Shown here: piece after piece, positions 1 to 10,687 of the stretch
Layout: each line of letters starts with the position of its first letter
Position numbering within the stretch: the stretch's first letter is position 1
Source: Pisolithus tinctorius
Lineage: Eukaryota > Basidiomycota > Agaricomycetes > Boletales > Pisolithaceae
Direction: 5' to 3'
Assembly: GCA_024663395.1 (NCBI GenBank)
Contig: JANFAH010000010.1
Coordinates: forward strand, 310,001 to 374,000
Length of the DNA: 64,000 nt
The notes under the pieces: model-generated
Database searches by the model: none
Seen by the model: only the letters and a program-made list of their open reading frames with translations
Told to the model about the DNA's origin: nothing
Program-made: the position numbers and the translations under genes

Positions 1-2014
1 TAGACCTTCCGCCTTCCGGGAAATCCCAAGCACTTCTGCAGACCCAATGCCACGAAGATGGCCCATTCTTTTCATAATGTACAGTCGGATGTCACGTTCC
101 GACGACCCTGCAAAGATGACATCCAACGAGATCGCCTTGACGTGCCGAGCAACATTGAGGACACGCTCAATATCAGGCAATGTGCGGGATGTTACTAGGA
201 TGCGGACGTTGCGAGGTAGGCCAGCAGTTTCGGCTGACGCAAGCACAGACAGCAGGTGCCTCCGCGATGGTTCCGGGCCACTTTCGTCCAATGCGTCGAC
301 AACGATGACCACATTCCCAACTATATGACTCGAGATCTTATGCAATGGTTCCGAAATGAGTCGCTTCCACTGAAGCACGATGTCAGAGGTAGTCTTGAGA
401 GCATCATCCTCCGCAACTACATCCGTCAAGGCTCGCCGAAAGGCAGGATCACGTTCTGCGAGTTCGCACGAAACCGTCCTGAATATCTTTTCTTCGAGGT
501 GCTCGGCCTGCCAGTCACGAGCAAAGCAAAAACAAGAACCAACCCCTCCGATGTTCTTAAACCACAGAGCGATCGTATGCGCAATAGCAGATTTCCCTTT
601 TCCAGCTTGCCCATGGAGCCAGAGGATGCGTGGCACATTTTCATCCGTATCATAGATCCAGTTAACAATGTCCGTAAGGACCTCTGTCCTAGTGCCATCG
701 AGGCATCTCTTGGTCCATAAGACACCTACACCTCGGGCACGGGCAAAACCATCCAAGTCCAGGTCTTCAAGTATACGGAATGCATCAACCTGGACGCCCC
801 GGTCTTCGTGGCGTCGGTATTGTTGCATCAAGTCGTCTAGCATCTCGGTGTACGCGATAGAAACGTCGCGTGCCTCATATTCTACGTCCTTCCCTGATCT
901 CTTCCCTGATACGACGTTACATTAGCTCGGGCAGTGGGCAAGTGTGATTGACGTACAGAAGTCCTCAGTGGCAGAATAATTCTTAATGAACTGCATTGCA
1001 CCACTCGTCATGAGTACAATCTTCGCGAACGTTTCCCGCTTGCCCGATATTTCCTTGAGGGTAGTTTCTTCCGTGAGGAATTCGTAAACCTTTCTGACTG
1101 TATCCAGGAGGCGAGAGACCCGCTCATCTCGGGTCTGTTGAACCACGAACATCTACGTGCGACTACGTAAGACGAAGAATGCATACGAGAGTGAGAACGT
1201 ACCTGAGAAATGGCTACAAACATTCCCAGAGCCATACGAGCGAAGGGATGGATCTGCCACAGACATGCGGTCATCGTACGGATGCAGAAAAATGAACGCC
1301 TACCTTAGCAACGGTGACAACGACTTGATTGAAATCTTTGAACGGTTTCAGGTACGTATCGGGGAAGCCCCGAGTCTCGTCGAGTGTGGTATTCGCACCA
1401 ATCGCAAGGTCGATATTCCCTACGCCCATATGCGTCACCGTATCCATACCGAGCGACGTCGGCGACATGAAATCCATACTGCCGAAAGTTGGCTGACCAG
1501 CCGACTGCTGAGTCTGTCCAGCGAGCATCCTCAGAGTTGTCGAAAGACTGAGACGACATGGATTACATACTTCATAGGTCAGAACAGCCTGGAATTGCCC
1601 TCCTTGTGTAAAAGTCGCCCGACCAAGATGTGTGTCAGCGGTCCTTCCCGTGATAGAACCTGGGGAACTTGGTCCTGATGGATGAGAGAAGGCGCACACC
1701 GGCCCTTGAGAGGGATTGCCCAACGCTTGAATATCAGAGGATAAATGCCCAACAGTAGCCAGAGAAGGCCCTTGTGACTGATTTTTGTCCAATTGACATA
1801 TACCATCGTCAGAAAGGAGTGATCTGCGTACTGAAGAGGAGTCGATGTTGGATGGATTCGCAAGGCTGGTGCGAGGTTTCTTTGACTGCTTGCCGACCAT
1901 TGCGAAGAAATTAGTATTTTGACACATACCATCGCTAGAGAAGATTAGAGGGCATACCGAAGGGGGAAAAGAGCTGGAGCGACGTCTCTTCAACTGATCA
2001 CTGTCCATTGACAA
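1..2014 (-). CDS. NACHT-domain NTPase (fungal NLR-like), 3' part cut off by window edge
   Basis: STAND-class signalling NTPase of the kind that is expanded in mushrooms. Four exons can be read on the minus strand: 1304-2014, 1203-1253, 957-1152 and 1-905, joined by introns of about 50 nt (1254-1303, 1153-1202, 906-956). Residues 1-237 are Ser/Pro-rich and then resemble nothing I know. Exons 2-3 carry the helical region common before fungal NACHT domains (IHPFARMALG, then LLDTVRKVYEFL). Exon 4 has the CLDGTRTEVL lead-in, Walker A ILWLHGQAGKGKSA (about residue 418, near 585-615), Walker B VVIVVDALDE (near 288-318) and the sensor ILVTSR (near 200). The C-terminal repeats lie outside the window. 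The frame stays open through all four exons, so this copy looks intact as far as seen. The start could be 2014 or 2008. Family role (established): NACHT proteins oligomerise and trigger self/non-self or defence responses. The trigger here is unknown. Confidence 0.85.
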
Positions 2015-2824
2015 TCGGGAGTGTATTTCGTATGAGGTTTGTGAATTCGAATTGACGTTGAGAGTGTGAAGTTACGGAGCAGAAGGGAAGCTGAGTGAAC
2101 GCTGTGGGCGTGCTTGTGAGCGCCAAACTGGCACAGCAGACACGTGGCAGCGCCCACCACTTGATGCGGATGTATGTATGTACTGCGAGTATATCATGCA
2201 AACTTCTATCGTGGAACAGGAACTGACCTAACGATTCAGCACCGAACTGGTGTGGTCAGCAGCGCCGCCACATCACACCGGTCCCTGACATCGCTGCTTC
2301 GTGTCTACTTGCTGAGAAGCATCGCATAATGGGTGGTGGGCGCAATCACGAGCTTGTTGCGCTACACGAGTGAGTCTAACGACATCACCATTCGCAATGA
2401 AGCAGCTTCCCGACCGACCCTTGCGTTGCGTGTACAGAGTACAGATGGCCGTCCGTCTACGCCTCCGCCCACTGCCTCTGCGTTGCGCGACCGGTGGTCG
2501 GGAGAGTATTGCTCTGCCAGCTCACAGTCTCGGCTCGCGGAAACCTTTGGGAGCACCCTAGTACATCACCCGCATACATGCTCAAACCAAATAATTTCAC
2601 CCAAACTATATGGAAGAAGAAGCCGTCATAGCATTGGACGAAGAAAGGACCTATAACAGTTGACTATAATCATCTCCCTCGGACGTTGAATACTCTCAAT
2701 CCCCCAGTCAGGTGGTCAATATGGTGCGTTATGAAGAGTTAAGTTATGTAGACTTGTCAGTAGCTACATAATATTATCACTCGTCCAAAGAAAGTCAGTA
2801 TACGTATTGTACATGCAGAGTGTA
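2015..2824. other. intergenic, nothing recognised
   Basis: Upstream region of the NACHT gene. Only short unsupported reading frames on both strands. No transposon ends, tRNA or conserved motif seen. Confidence 0.5.
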
Positions 2825-3905
2825 AACCTCGTTATAGAAACGGACCACCACCCTTGCCCATCCCAAATTGTCCCCGAGGGCTCTCGCCTCTCTCAACATT
2901 TGTTACCTTTGTTTCTCATCCATGTCGCGTGTGTGATCCCATATGGCGGCTGGTTCCTCGGCGGCGTCGCGTTTCTTCTGCGCCTCGCCCTCCGCATGCA
3001 TATCCGCCAGTGCGGCCCTGCGAGTTCTGCGCTGTAATAACACCACAGCCTATCAGAAACAGACAATGGAGAATAAAACCATGGGACAAAATGCCGAGAA
3101 ACATACCGCATGCTCTTCATCGTTCGACCCCTCCGAGTCTCTTCATCCCTCTTTTTCTTCTTCCTCGCATCCTCAGGCTTTTCCAATGGCTCTGCATTCA
3201 CAGCTTTCCGTTTCCGACCAGGCACTTCATCGGCGACACGTTGTTGTCGCTCGGCGGGGGTCCCTGTCCAGGTGGAGCTGTCGAGCTCTCAGCCTTAGCC
3301 AGAGCTTCGCCCGAATTGGCAGGCTTTTGGTTTGGTGGGGTCGAGTGCTGTTCGAATGTTATTGACGAGATCAGAGGTTTAGTGCGCGGGTGAACGAGCG
3401 TCCACTCCTCTCTCTCCAACTTCTTAGGCTTCTTCGCCTCCTCCACATTCTGCCGTCTCCTCTCCTCATTCTCGGTAAACTCCGCTACAGCCGACTTTCC
3501 TTCGTTCGGGGCACCGGAAAAGGGAGAATGTGCTTGAGGAGGTTGAGGGCCTACTTCGGAATCCGAGTCCGCGTCCGAGTAGTTTGAGTAGGACGGTTCA
3601 GGGTAATTGTGCTTTCAGGATGTGCAGACGGACTGATTGTGGGTAATGCAGGTCTGTATACTCTTCTGGCACCTGCATCCGGAACACTCGACAGAGATCA
3701 TGAACCGATGCCAGCTCCTCATTGGGGGACCCAGGTACTGTATAGCCGGTCCCTTGGCTGGCAGAGACGGGCTAGTTTTAGCTCGCGCAGCTGCAAGGTC
3801 GTGTAGCAGTATTGCCATGTGGTCATCTTCGTCCGGGTCGTCGTCGACAGTGACAGACACGGTTGCGAGTAAGTCAGGTTTGTATTAGGTTGAGTGCCTA
3901 CGTTC
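2825..3905 (-). pseudogene. GPALPP-motif (DUF3752) protein, degenerate copy 1
   Basis: Degenerate relative of the copy at 10688-11923. Shared pieces, in order on the minus strand: an acidic N-terminal part with DPDEDDHMAILLHDL, where the other copy has the PALPPDL motif; the acidic DSDSEVGPQPPQ stretch; SGAPNEGKSAVAEF and KKPKKLEREEW (about 3400-3530, in frame here); then the TPAERQQR and PEDARKKKKRDEE basic segment (about 3110-3260). Damage: the segment holding VPPKSGDLL and the first intron is missing; frames change around 3250-3390; a 21-nt deletion between two CATG repeats near 2922 removes the conserved C-terminal MSVGGR motif; and the final GTGKSGGFL end is lost. GPALPP1/DUF3752 proteins are small charged proteins of uncertain nuclear function. 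The gene diverges from deaminase copy 1, with about 200 bp between them. Confidence 0.6.
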
Positions 3906-4106
3906 AAATGGGCAGTCATTGTTGCTGCGCACAATGACAAATGATGGGCAACGCAGCAGGTTCGTGCACTGTTGTTTGGCTCTAGAAGCTTCATGGCCGT
4001 CAAGCTGATGCCTTCTGACACGTTGCATCCTGCTACATAGTCATCTTACTGAACCCCTCAACCCAGCGAGCCCATTGTCTGTTTCCCTCGCGAAGACACC
4101 ATTGTT

Positions 4107-5606
4107 ATGGCCAATTTTCAGTGGGAAGACCACAAACAGCTTATCGACCTCATCAACATGCTATCCCTGCGCAATGGCGGTCAGTTGGGACCAAACAACG
4201 AAGAAGCAGATGAAGGAGTACCCTCCATTAGGAGTATTAGCGAAGAAGGTGAACTCAAGCGACGTTTTCTGGACAGCTTCGCGGAGATCATGTCGAGAGA
4301 CAAGGGTGGAGAGCACATATGTTCTGTAGCATTGTGTGAGTCAGGAGATCGACGCCTCGATGGCGATGCCAAGGTTTCCTTGTTCGTTGCCCGTAATAGC
4401 GATTTCAAGAATCTGGACGAAACATTCTGTAACAAGCTTGAAGGGCTACTCGCCACTATTGGTGCGTCTGTTTACCGAGAGCAAAATGGTACGCCTGTCC
4501 TTCTCTGCACCTAGATCAGACTTGATGACACGTGCATCCTAGATATCTCTGCGGTCGAAGAGGAGCTTTGGGAGGAATTGTTGCATTACAACCAACCGCG
4601 CCTCAATGTTTATGTGAAAAGCTTGCACAACAATTTGGAAGCATTCAAGAATGCTGGATCCCTGGCCAGCATCCCTCCTTATAGCACTGGCTCTCAATCA
4701 CTGCAGGATGACAATGCTGAACCTACCACTGGCTGTGACGATCCTAACATTGGTCCTTACTCTATGGACACTCACGACGCCTACATGAGGCTCGCCCGGG
4801 AGCATATACTCGAACTTGATAATATCTTGTGCTCCCACGACGGACCAGCCCAGTGGCGCCTTCTTGCCGAGCATACCTATTCCATCCGACACATGACGTC
4901 TCTCAAGATACTAATCAATTCCTGTCCTAATGTCTCTGCTGGGCGTAAGCTGATCCAAGACATTCAGTTCTTGGGCCGTTTTCGATCTTGCCTCCGTACG
5001 CTCGTAAAAGCAGCGCTGCGTATCCCGGGATTCGCCCAACTATCTATAATTCTCGTAGAGAACCTTCAACGTCGTTCTCTTTCGTACACATCACCTTCTT
5101 TGGCGGATGTGATGATGCAACATCTGGGTCAGGCTCTGAGTATGACCACCGTCAAGAAATTCATCAGCAAAAAATGGAACGTCATCAAGGCAACACTGGG
5201 GTTCGAGCAGGTTCAGAGCAAGGTCTCTGGGAAGCCCCTCCCTACTCATGCCGAAGTTCAGCTCATCCTTTACATCACAAGGTGTGTGTATAGTGAAAAC
5301 ATGAACAGAGAAATATGCCTGTATATCGGATGCAGCAGGCTATCATGCTTCCTTTGTGCTGCTTTCATCAAGTACTTCACTCTGCATGGTGTTACATTCA
5401 GAACGCGTGGGAGTCATGGGAAGATCTACCCCCGATGGTCCATCCCGGACATGGATGGATTGCATGATGACATGGTCATCGCTCTTGATTCTGCATTGGA
5501 GGATATGCAAAACTTACTGCGCGACGAGCTCAACAAGCCTATCATATCAACCCCTCATCGCCCTGAATCACCTGCCGAAGTTACAGACGATATGGACGAT
5601 GAATAG
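4107..5606 (+). pseudogene. OTT_1508-like deaminase, copy 1, with in-frame nonsense codon
   Basis: Reads as two frames in the same phase, 4107-4514 and 4578-5606, separated by one TAG at 4512-4514. The paralogue at 6663 has CAG (Gln) at that point, so this is a C-to-T nonsense change and not a frameshift. Everything else aligns from the first codon: MLSLRNGGQL, EIMSRDKGGEH, CYNQPRL-like, TYSIRHMTSL, then the deaminase signature PTHAEVQL (His-Ala-Glu, near 5240-5260), IGCSRLSCFLCAAF (Cys-x-x-Cys, near 5330-5360) and FRTRGSHGKIYPRWSIPD. These residues fit the zinc-binding HxE...CxxC scheme of the fungal OTT_1508-like deaminases (PF14441). The copy ends at 5606 without the MYND tail; a scrap of that tail lies further down. 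It could still yield a truncated or read-through product; I favour pseudogene. Confidence 0.75.
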
Positions 5607-5914
5607 ACACGCTAAAGTACTCACCTTCGTTCAGTATAATGTACGGCTTGACCTCTTTTTTTCCCACTCTTTTCTTTCTTCTCGCTCTGCTACACCGACC
5701 ACAAGTACGCACGTCGCCACATGATTGTACAGAAATTCACCCATTTCGCTGGATCCGCCTCGAACGCTTTGAGCTAGGAGTACGTGCTATGATACTGAAT
5801 ATCACGTCCGTTTTGTCAAATTTGCCAGCTCCGCCTCCAAGCCTGCCACGAATACTTGATGCCCAATTCATCGACATGGCTAGACTCCGGTCGCTCGGCG
5901 TGAATCGACGTTCT

Positions 5915-5990
5915 CGGGCTCTTTGACTGTCAATCTCCAGAACTCTCTGGAGAATGCGGAGATGTGAGCGAGGAAATGTGAGGAGACTCT
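5915..5990 (+). pseudogene. remnant of the MYND tail of deaminase copy 1
   Basis: The stretch coding SPELSGECGD matches TPELSGECAK at the start of the MYND finger in the second copy (near 8360-8390). The next Cys pair and all later zinc ligands are gone. It shows that copy 1 once had the same deaminase-MYND layout. Confidence 0.5.
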
Positions 5991-6189
5991 TCGGATATCA
6001 CAGCTCGTGACTATACAGTACATGCTGTATCAAAACAACGGGACTAGAATCATGGACGTACGCACCTCATCAAGTGTGCCCGGATAGGCCAATCTCTCTG
6101 CATTGTTGACCACTCCGTAGCTGCAGACTGGTCGCCATCCGATGCATCAACATCAACAACGTCGAAGCGGTTTATCTACTAAGACCCAA

Positions 6190-6335
6190 TGCCACTACAC
6201 TGATCCAAACTGCTAAAGAGCTTACTCGCCGTCGAGTGCAAGTTCCTGGCCACTGTTGGCTGTCCCGAAACTATGGTGCAAAACACTGTGAGGATGGCAC
6301 AGCATCACTTTCAGAAGGTGAACTGGGCCATCCAG
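6190..6335. repeat. duplicated non-coding segment (partner at 10264-10410)
   Basis: Diverged but collinear with 10264-10410: both carry a TGCTAAA...AG block, then GCCGT[C/T]GAGTGCAAG, then a CGAA..CTA.GGTGC block. It lies downstream of a deaminase-MYND copy in both places and so marks the end of the tandem unit. Confidence 0.5.
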
Positions 6336-6344
6336 GTACCGGCA

Positions 6345-6435
6345 GTAAGCGAGACCGCTCTTGTACATTCTAAACTTGTGGCCGAGGGGTCTGGCCTCTC
6401 CCAATATCTGCTTTTGGTGTCCCACTGGGCGGCAC
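6345..6435 (-). pseudogene. GPALPP-motif gene, C-terminal remnant (copy 2)
   Basis: On the minus strand QILGEARPLGHKFRMYKSG corresponds to QMLREARALGDRFGTGKSG, the last residues of GPALPP copy 3. Nothing upstream of it survives, because deaminase copy 2 begins about 230 bp away. It fills the slot that the tandem order predicts between the two deaminase genes. Confidence 0.55.
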
Positions 6436-6662
6436 TTCTGAGTCTGTTTCTGCTGCAAGTCCGCAAGTGTACAAAGCGCAGTTGATGGAACTCCCTTCTT
6501 TCCCCGCAGTTGTGGTCCGATTCGATTCGAGATTTTGGGTCGCCTCGTCGGTCCCACGGTAACATCTACGAGTGTCAATCTATTGCTTACTGAATCCCCC
6601 CCCCCCCCCTTCTAATCTGGTCAACCCATCTCGTCTGACTCCCTCGAGAGAGCTCAACTAAT

Positions 6663-9483
6663 ATGGCCAAGTTTCGGTTGGACAACCCTGAACAATTCAT
6701 CAGCCTAGTTAACTTGCTATCCCTGCGCAACGGTGGCCAGCTTCAACCGAGCAAGAAGGAAGAGGAGGAACATGAAGACAATGATGTTTGTGCGGACGAC
6801 GAGTCGACCGTTTGGGGTGGTAAGGAAGATGAATTCAAGCAGCGCTTTTTAGACAGGTTCGCGGAGATCATGTCTAGAGACAAGGGCGGAGAACATGTCT
6901 GCTGCGTAGCGCTCCGCGAGTCTGGAGATCAACGCCTCGACGAGGACGTCAAGATTTCTTTGCTTGTTGCTCGTAATGCTAATTTCAAGAATCTGGACGA
7001 GAATTTCCGTCGCAGGCTTGAAAAGCTGCTTGCCACTATTGGTACATCTGTTTCCGGACAGCAAAATGGTAGGCTCGTTCTTCTCTGCATCCAGATCAGA
7101 CTTGATGATTCATGCATCCTAGATATAGTTGCGGTCAAAAATGAGCTTTGGGAGGAATTGTTGTGTTATAACCAACCTCGCCTCGATTTTTATGCAGATA
7201 GCTTACGGGCCAATTTGAAAGCGTTCAAAGCAGCTGGATCCCTGGACAGCATTCCTCATTACAACCCTCGGCTACCACAGAATGATGATTCTGAACACAA
7301 AATTTTCTGCGACGACTCTTGCATTGGCCCGTACTCAGAGGCTACTCATGACGACTACATGAAGCTTGCACAGAAGCATATCCTCGAACTTGATGCTATT
7401 CTTTGCACTGGCAGCAGAGCCACCCAGCGGCGCCTTCTCGTTGAGCGCACCTATTCCATCCGGCATATGACATCTCTCCGGATATTTATCAACTCCTGTC
7501 CTAAGGTTTCCATTGGGCGTGGGCTTCTCTCGGACATCCTCTTCTTGGGCCGTCTGAGGTCCTGCTATTATACGCTCATGGAAGCGGCGCTCAATCTACC
7601 AGGATTTTCCGGTCTATCCATCATTTTTGTGAAGAGTCCCCCACGTCGTACCTGTCCAGCCACTTTGCCGCCTTTGACAGATGCGATCAAATTCTTGGGT
7701 CAGACCTTGAATCCGACCTCTGTTAAGAAATTCATCAGCGAAAAGTCCGGCGTTATTGGTGCGGAACGCACTTTCAAACAGCTTCAGGATAACATCTCTC
7801 GGCAACATCTCCCGACTCATGCAGAACTTCAACTTGTTGTTCACATCATAAAGACAATGAATATCAAGACCGTGGACAAGGAAATCTACCCATACATTGG
7901 ATGCAGCAAGTTATCCTGCTTTCTCTGTGCAGCATTCCTTGAGTCCTTTGACCACGATGGCATTACGTTCAGGACTCGCGGGAGTCACGGCAAAATCTAC
8001 ACGCTGTGGTCCATCCCGGACATAGGTGGGCTTTGTGAGGACATGGTCACCGCCCTCCATTCCGCCTTGAAAAAGATGCAGAACCTCCTAGTTGACGAGA
8101 TGATGAAGCCTATTACGACAACTCCTCATGTCGCCGAATCAACGGCTGCAGTTACGGATTATAATCACCGGTCGTCTTTCGTCCGTCGACGTGAACTTGG
8201 TTTCAGTATAATGGATTTAATCATGTGCGTGCTTCCGTTGCGTAGCTGATCGTGAGCGCCAACCATGTTATTTGTAGGAATTCTGACCCAGTTGAAGAAG
8301 TTGAAACCGTTGAAGCCACTGAAACCCACGATCTACCCATAGCTTCGGAGTGTCACAAAACTCCAGAGCTCTCTGGAGAATGTGCAAAGTGCGAACGCGA
8401 GACTGCGAGGAAGTGCTCTAAATGTCACGGACCGTGGCTGTGTAGTGAACGCTGCGAGAACGAGTGGGACTCCTATAGACATACTTTCAAGTGTGCCATA
8501 GGTCGACCTCTCGATACTGCCGACTACCTCGTCCGGGCTTGCTGGACAGACTGGCTCGATGACCTTGGTGAAGACACCAGGAAGATTTCGGATTCACAAA
8601 GTTTGCGTCGGCCTACGATTCAACCAAACTCTTTGGCCTGTACTCCTTTCTGGTCCGCATTTTGGAGGTCGGAAGCCGGGAATTGCACAAGTGGCAAATT
8701 GAGGGCACGCTGACTGAAAATATCATAGCAAAGCATGAAACTATGACCAACTACGCTCCTGGCGCGTACTATGCATGGTTCCGCCAGAATTTGCACATCT
8801 TCAACTCGGAAGGTGGACCCCCCGATGTTAGCGGTTGCCAGACCATACCTCGATCCAGCGGATAGGGAGAAGAAACCCCACCAGTTGATCCCAGAAGCGA
8901 AACGCAAGTCGTTCTTGTTGTATGCTATTCTGTTGAACGGATACCACCCATATCCCACTTTGAAGTCTGATAATATGAACGGCGACCTCTATGTCGAATT
9001 TGGCTTCGTAACCTGCTGTGACCTCGAAGGCGAACAGGTGTTGTCCCAGGTGTACAGGAGACTCATCTCCCAATGCTCTTTCACGGAGTTTTGGACTGCA
9101 TTTCAATCCAACAGCCTCGTCGCATTGATGGATGCAAAGGGGCTTGAACCAGAACGAAAACAAGTCCGGAATCTCGAGGCCTTCGAGTTCGGATGCGATG
9201 TGCGCCCTAGTGTATGGTACCTCAGACTCTTCGTTAACTCCCCAGATGTGGATCCTGTGCCGTCTGTTGCTGTGGACTACGGGTTTTTCAATTGCAGAAC
9301 ACAGTTGAAGAGAAATTCTCTCTCAAAGGGTTGTATAAAGAACTCCTTCAGTCATCATGGGTCGACCCCATGGATTTGCATGCAGCTTGTATCAAGGGAC
9401 AATTGTACGAATTCGTCCATGGCCATAAACCGAACCTTGAACAGAGGTTCAAGAGGCTAATGACCAACATTTACCCGTGGTAG
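6663..9483 (+). CDS. OTT_1508-like deaminase fused to MYND zinc finger; C-terminal third frameshifted
   Basis: Exon 1 (6663-8224) is open for 520 codons and holds the deaminase: PTHAELQL with His386 and Glu388, IGCSKLSCFLCAAF with Cys419 and Cys422, then FRTRGSHGKIY. A 53-nt intron (8225-8277, GTGCGT...TTTGTAG, branch GCTGAT) joins it exactly in frame to exon 2, which starts NSDPVEEVE and codes a MYND finger at about residues 556-593 (CAKC...CSKC...CSERC...HTFKC). The rest is a helical region typical of mushroom MYND proteins (YLVRACWTDW, FGFTKFASAYDSTKLFG, VARPYLDPAD, LMTNIYPW), but it needs frame changes near 8583, 8828 and 9296. So either the tail is decaying or the consensus has indels. 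Predicted activity, by family, is deamination of a nucleobase in nucleic acid; MYND fingers usually bind protein partners. Substrate unknown. If translation stops at the first break, the deaminase and the finger survive. Confidence 0.8.
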
Positions 9484-10263
9484 TAGCTGCATCTCCGATA
9501 GTCCCAGCACCAGATGTTTTTGGCCTCTGCCTCAGACAGTCTCCCCCAGATGCATGCGCCGTGAAATGGCGGGTTACGAGACCAAGGTCCTCGAGTTTCC
9601 CTTTGCTTTTGGTTCTCTTTTTCCTTTTGTTCCCGTTCATGTTCCTTTCCGGTTGAGTGTACCTCATGTAGAACTAGCCAATATTGCCTGTACTATGCAT
9701 TTTTATGTCGGGTGTGTCAAACGGATGTCAAAAGAATTCTAGTGTACGGTATTGGTTAGTGAGGTTTGTCTGTGTTCACGACTTGACATCCGAAGTCGCT
9801 CAGGTACATATCTGCCCTCGGGATACCCGGTCGTATTGTCTACGAAAAGGAATGATGGGTGGTTCTCTGTACTACTTCCCATAGTTAACAAATAACAAAA
9901 AGTGCCAAGCAGGAGTGTCGGTGCCCACCTAATGCCCAAGTCCGCTTCGAGGTCTCGAACCCACGTGCAAAACTGATTTATAATTTATAAATGCAAGTAT
10001 GTGGTTGGGGCTCAACTGTCGATTCGTCAAGCACAAACACCGTATAGTCCCGGACTCACTCGAGGGGAAGAGCAAGGCATATTACTACCCAAGGAGCCCA
10101 AGGCTTCTTGCATTGACGACTTCACGCGAGGTGACAGCGACCACTATTTCCCAGAGGATGAGTGAGGACGAGGACGTGTGAATTACTTGGTTTCTCTGAA
10201 CACCTATGACATCTCGTGTGGCCATAAACAACAATGGGCCCTACGCAGTAAAATCAGCGAAAT
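9484..10263. other. intergenic, nothing recognised
   Basis: Convergent interval after the deaminase-MYND gene. AT-richer patches near 9975. No gene or repeat seen. Confidence 0.5.
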
Positions 10264-10410
10264 AGAAGGGATGTACTGTTCCGATTTGCTAAATAGTGTA
10301 GTTGCCGTTGAGTGCAAGACTGCCAACGACGGTCAGCTATCACGAACCTACGGTGCGAGATGTCCGCACATAAGATGGCAGTTGAGCGTGGGTTGATCGT
10401 ACCGCAGATT
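10264..10410. repeat. duplicated non-coding segment (partner at 6190-6335)
   Basis: See the partner entry. Here it is followed by about 270 bp before the 3' end of GPALPP copy 3. Confidence 0.5.
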
Positions 10411-10687
10411 GTTATGAGTTCACGATAGAACCCCAAGTATCGTCAGCATATGCAGAACGCAGATAGACGTATGTCATCTGATGTGACCATGACCCAGCCT
10501 CGAAATCGGACAGCAACGTCTCCACAAAGTCGAACAGAGTGCGCTTGAAAGATGGAGTTCTCCTTGACTGACATGATAGACGCTGGAACCATCGAATTCA
10601 ACATAAGTTACAGACATGCACACAGCACAAAAAAATCACAGAAACTCAGGAAAACTCGGGACACGTACGTACGGAGTGTAAACCTTG

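Noticed and set aside
2893..3225. minus-strand frame of 110 codons as a small basic protein
   Set aside because: It is a fragment of the degenerate GPALPP copy 1, running through a former intron.
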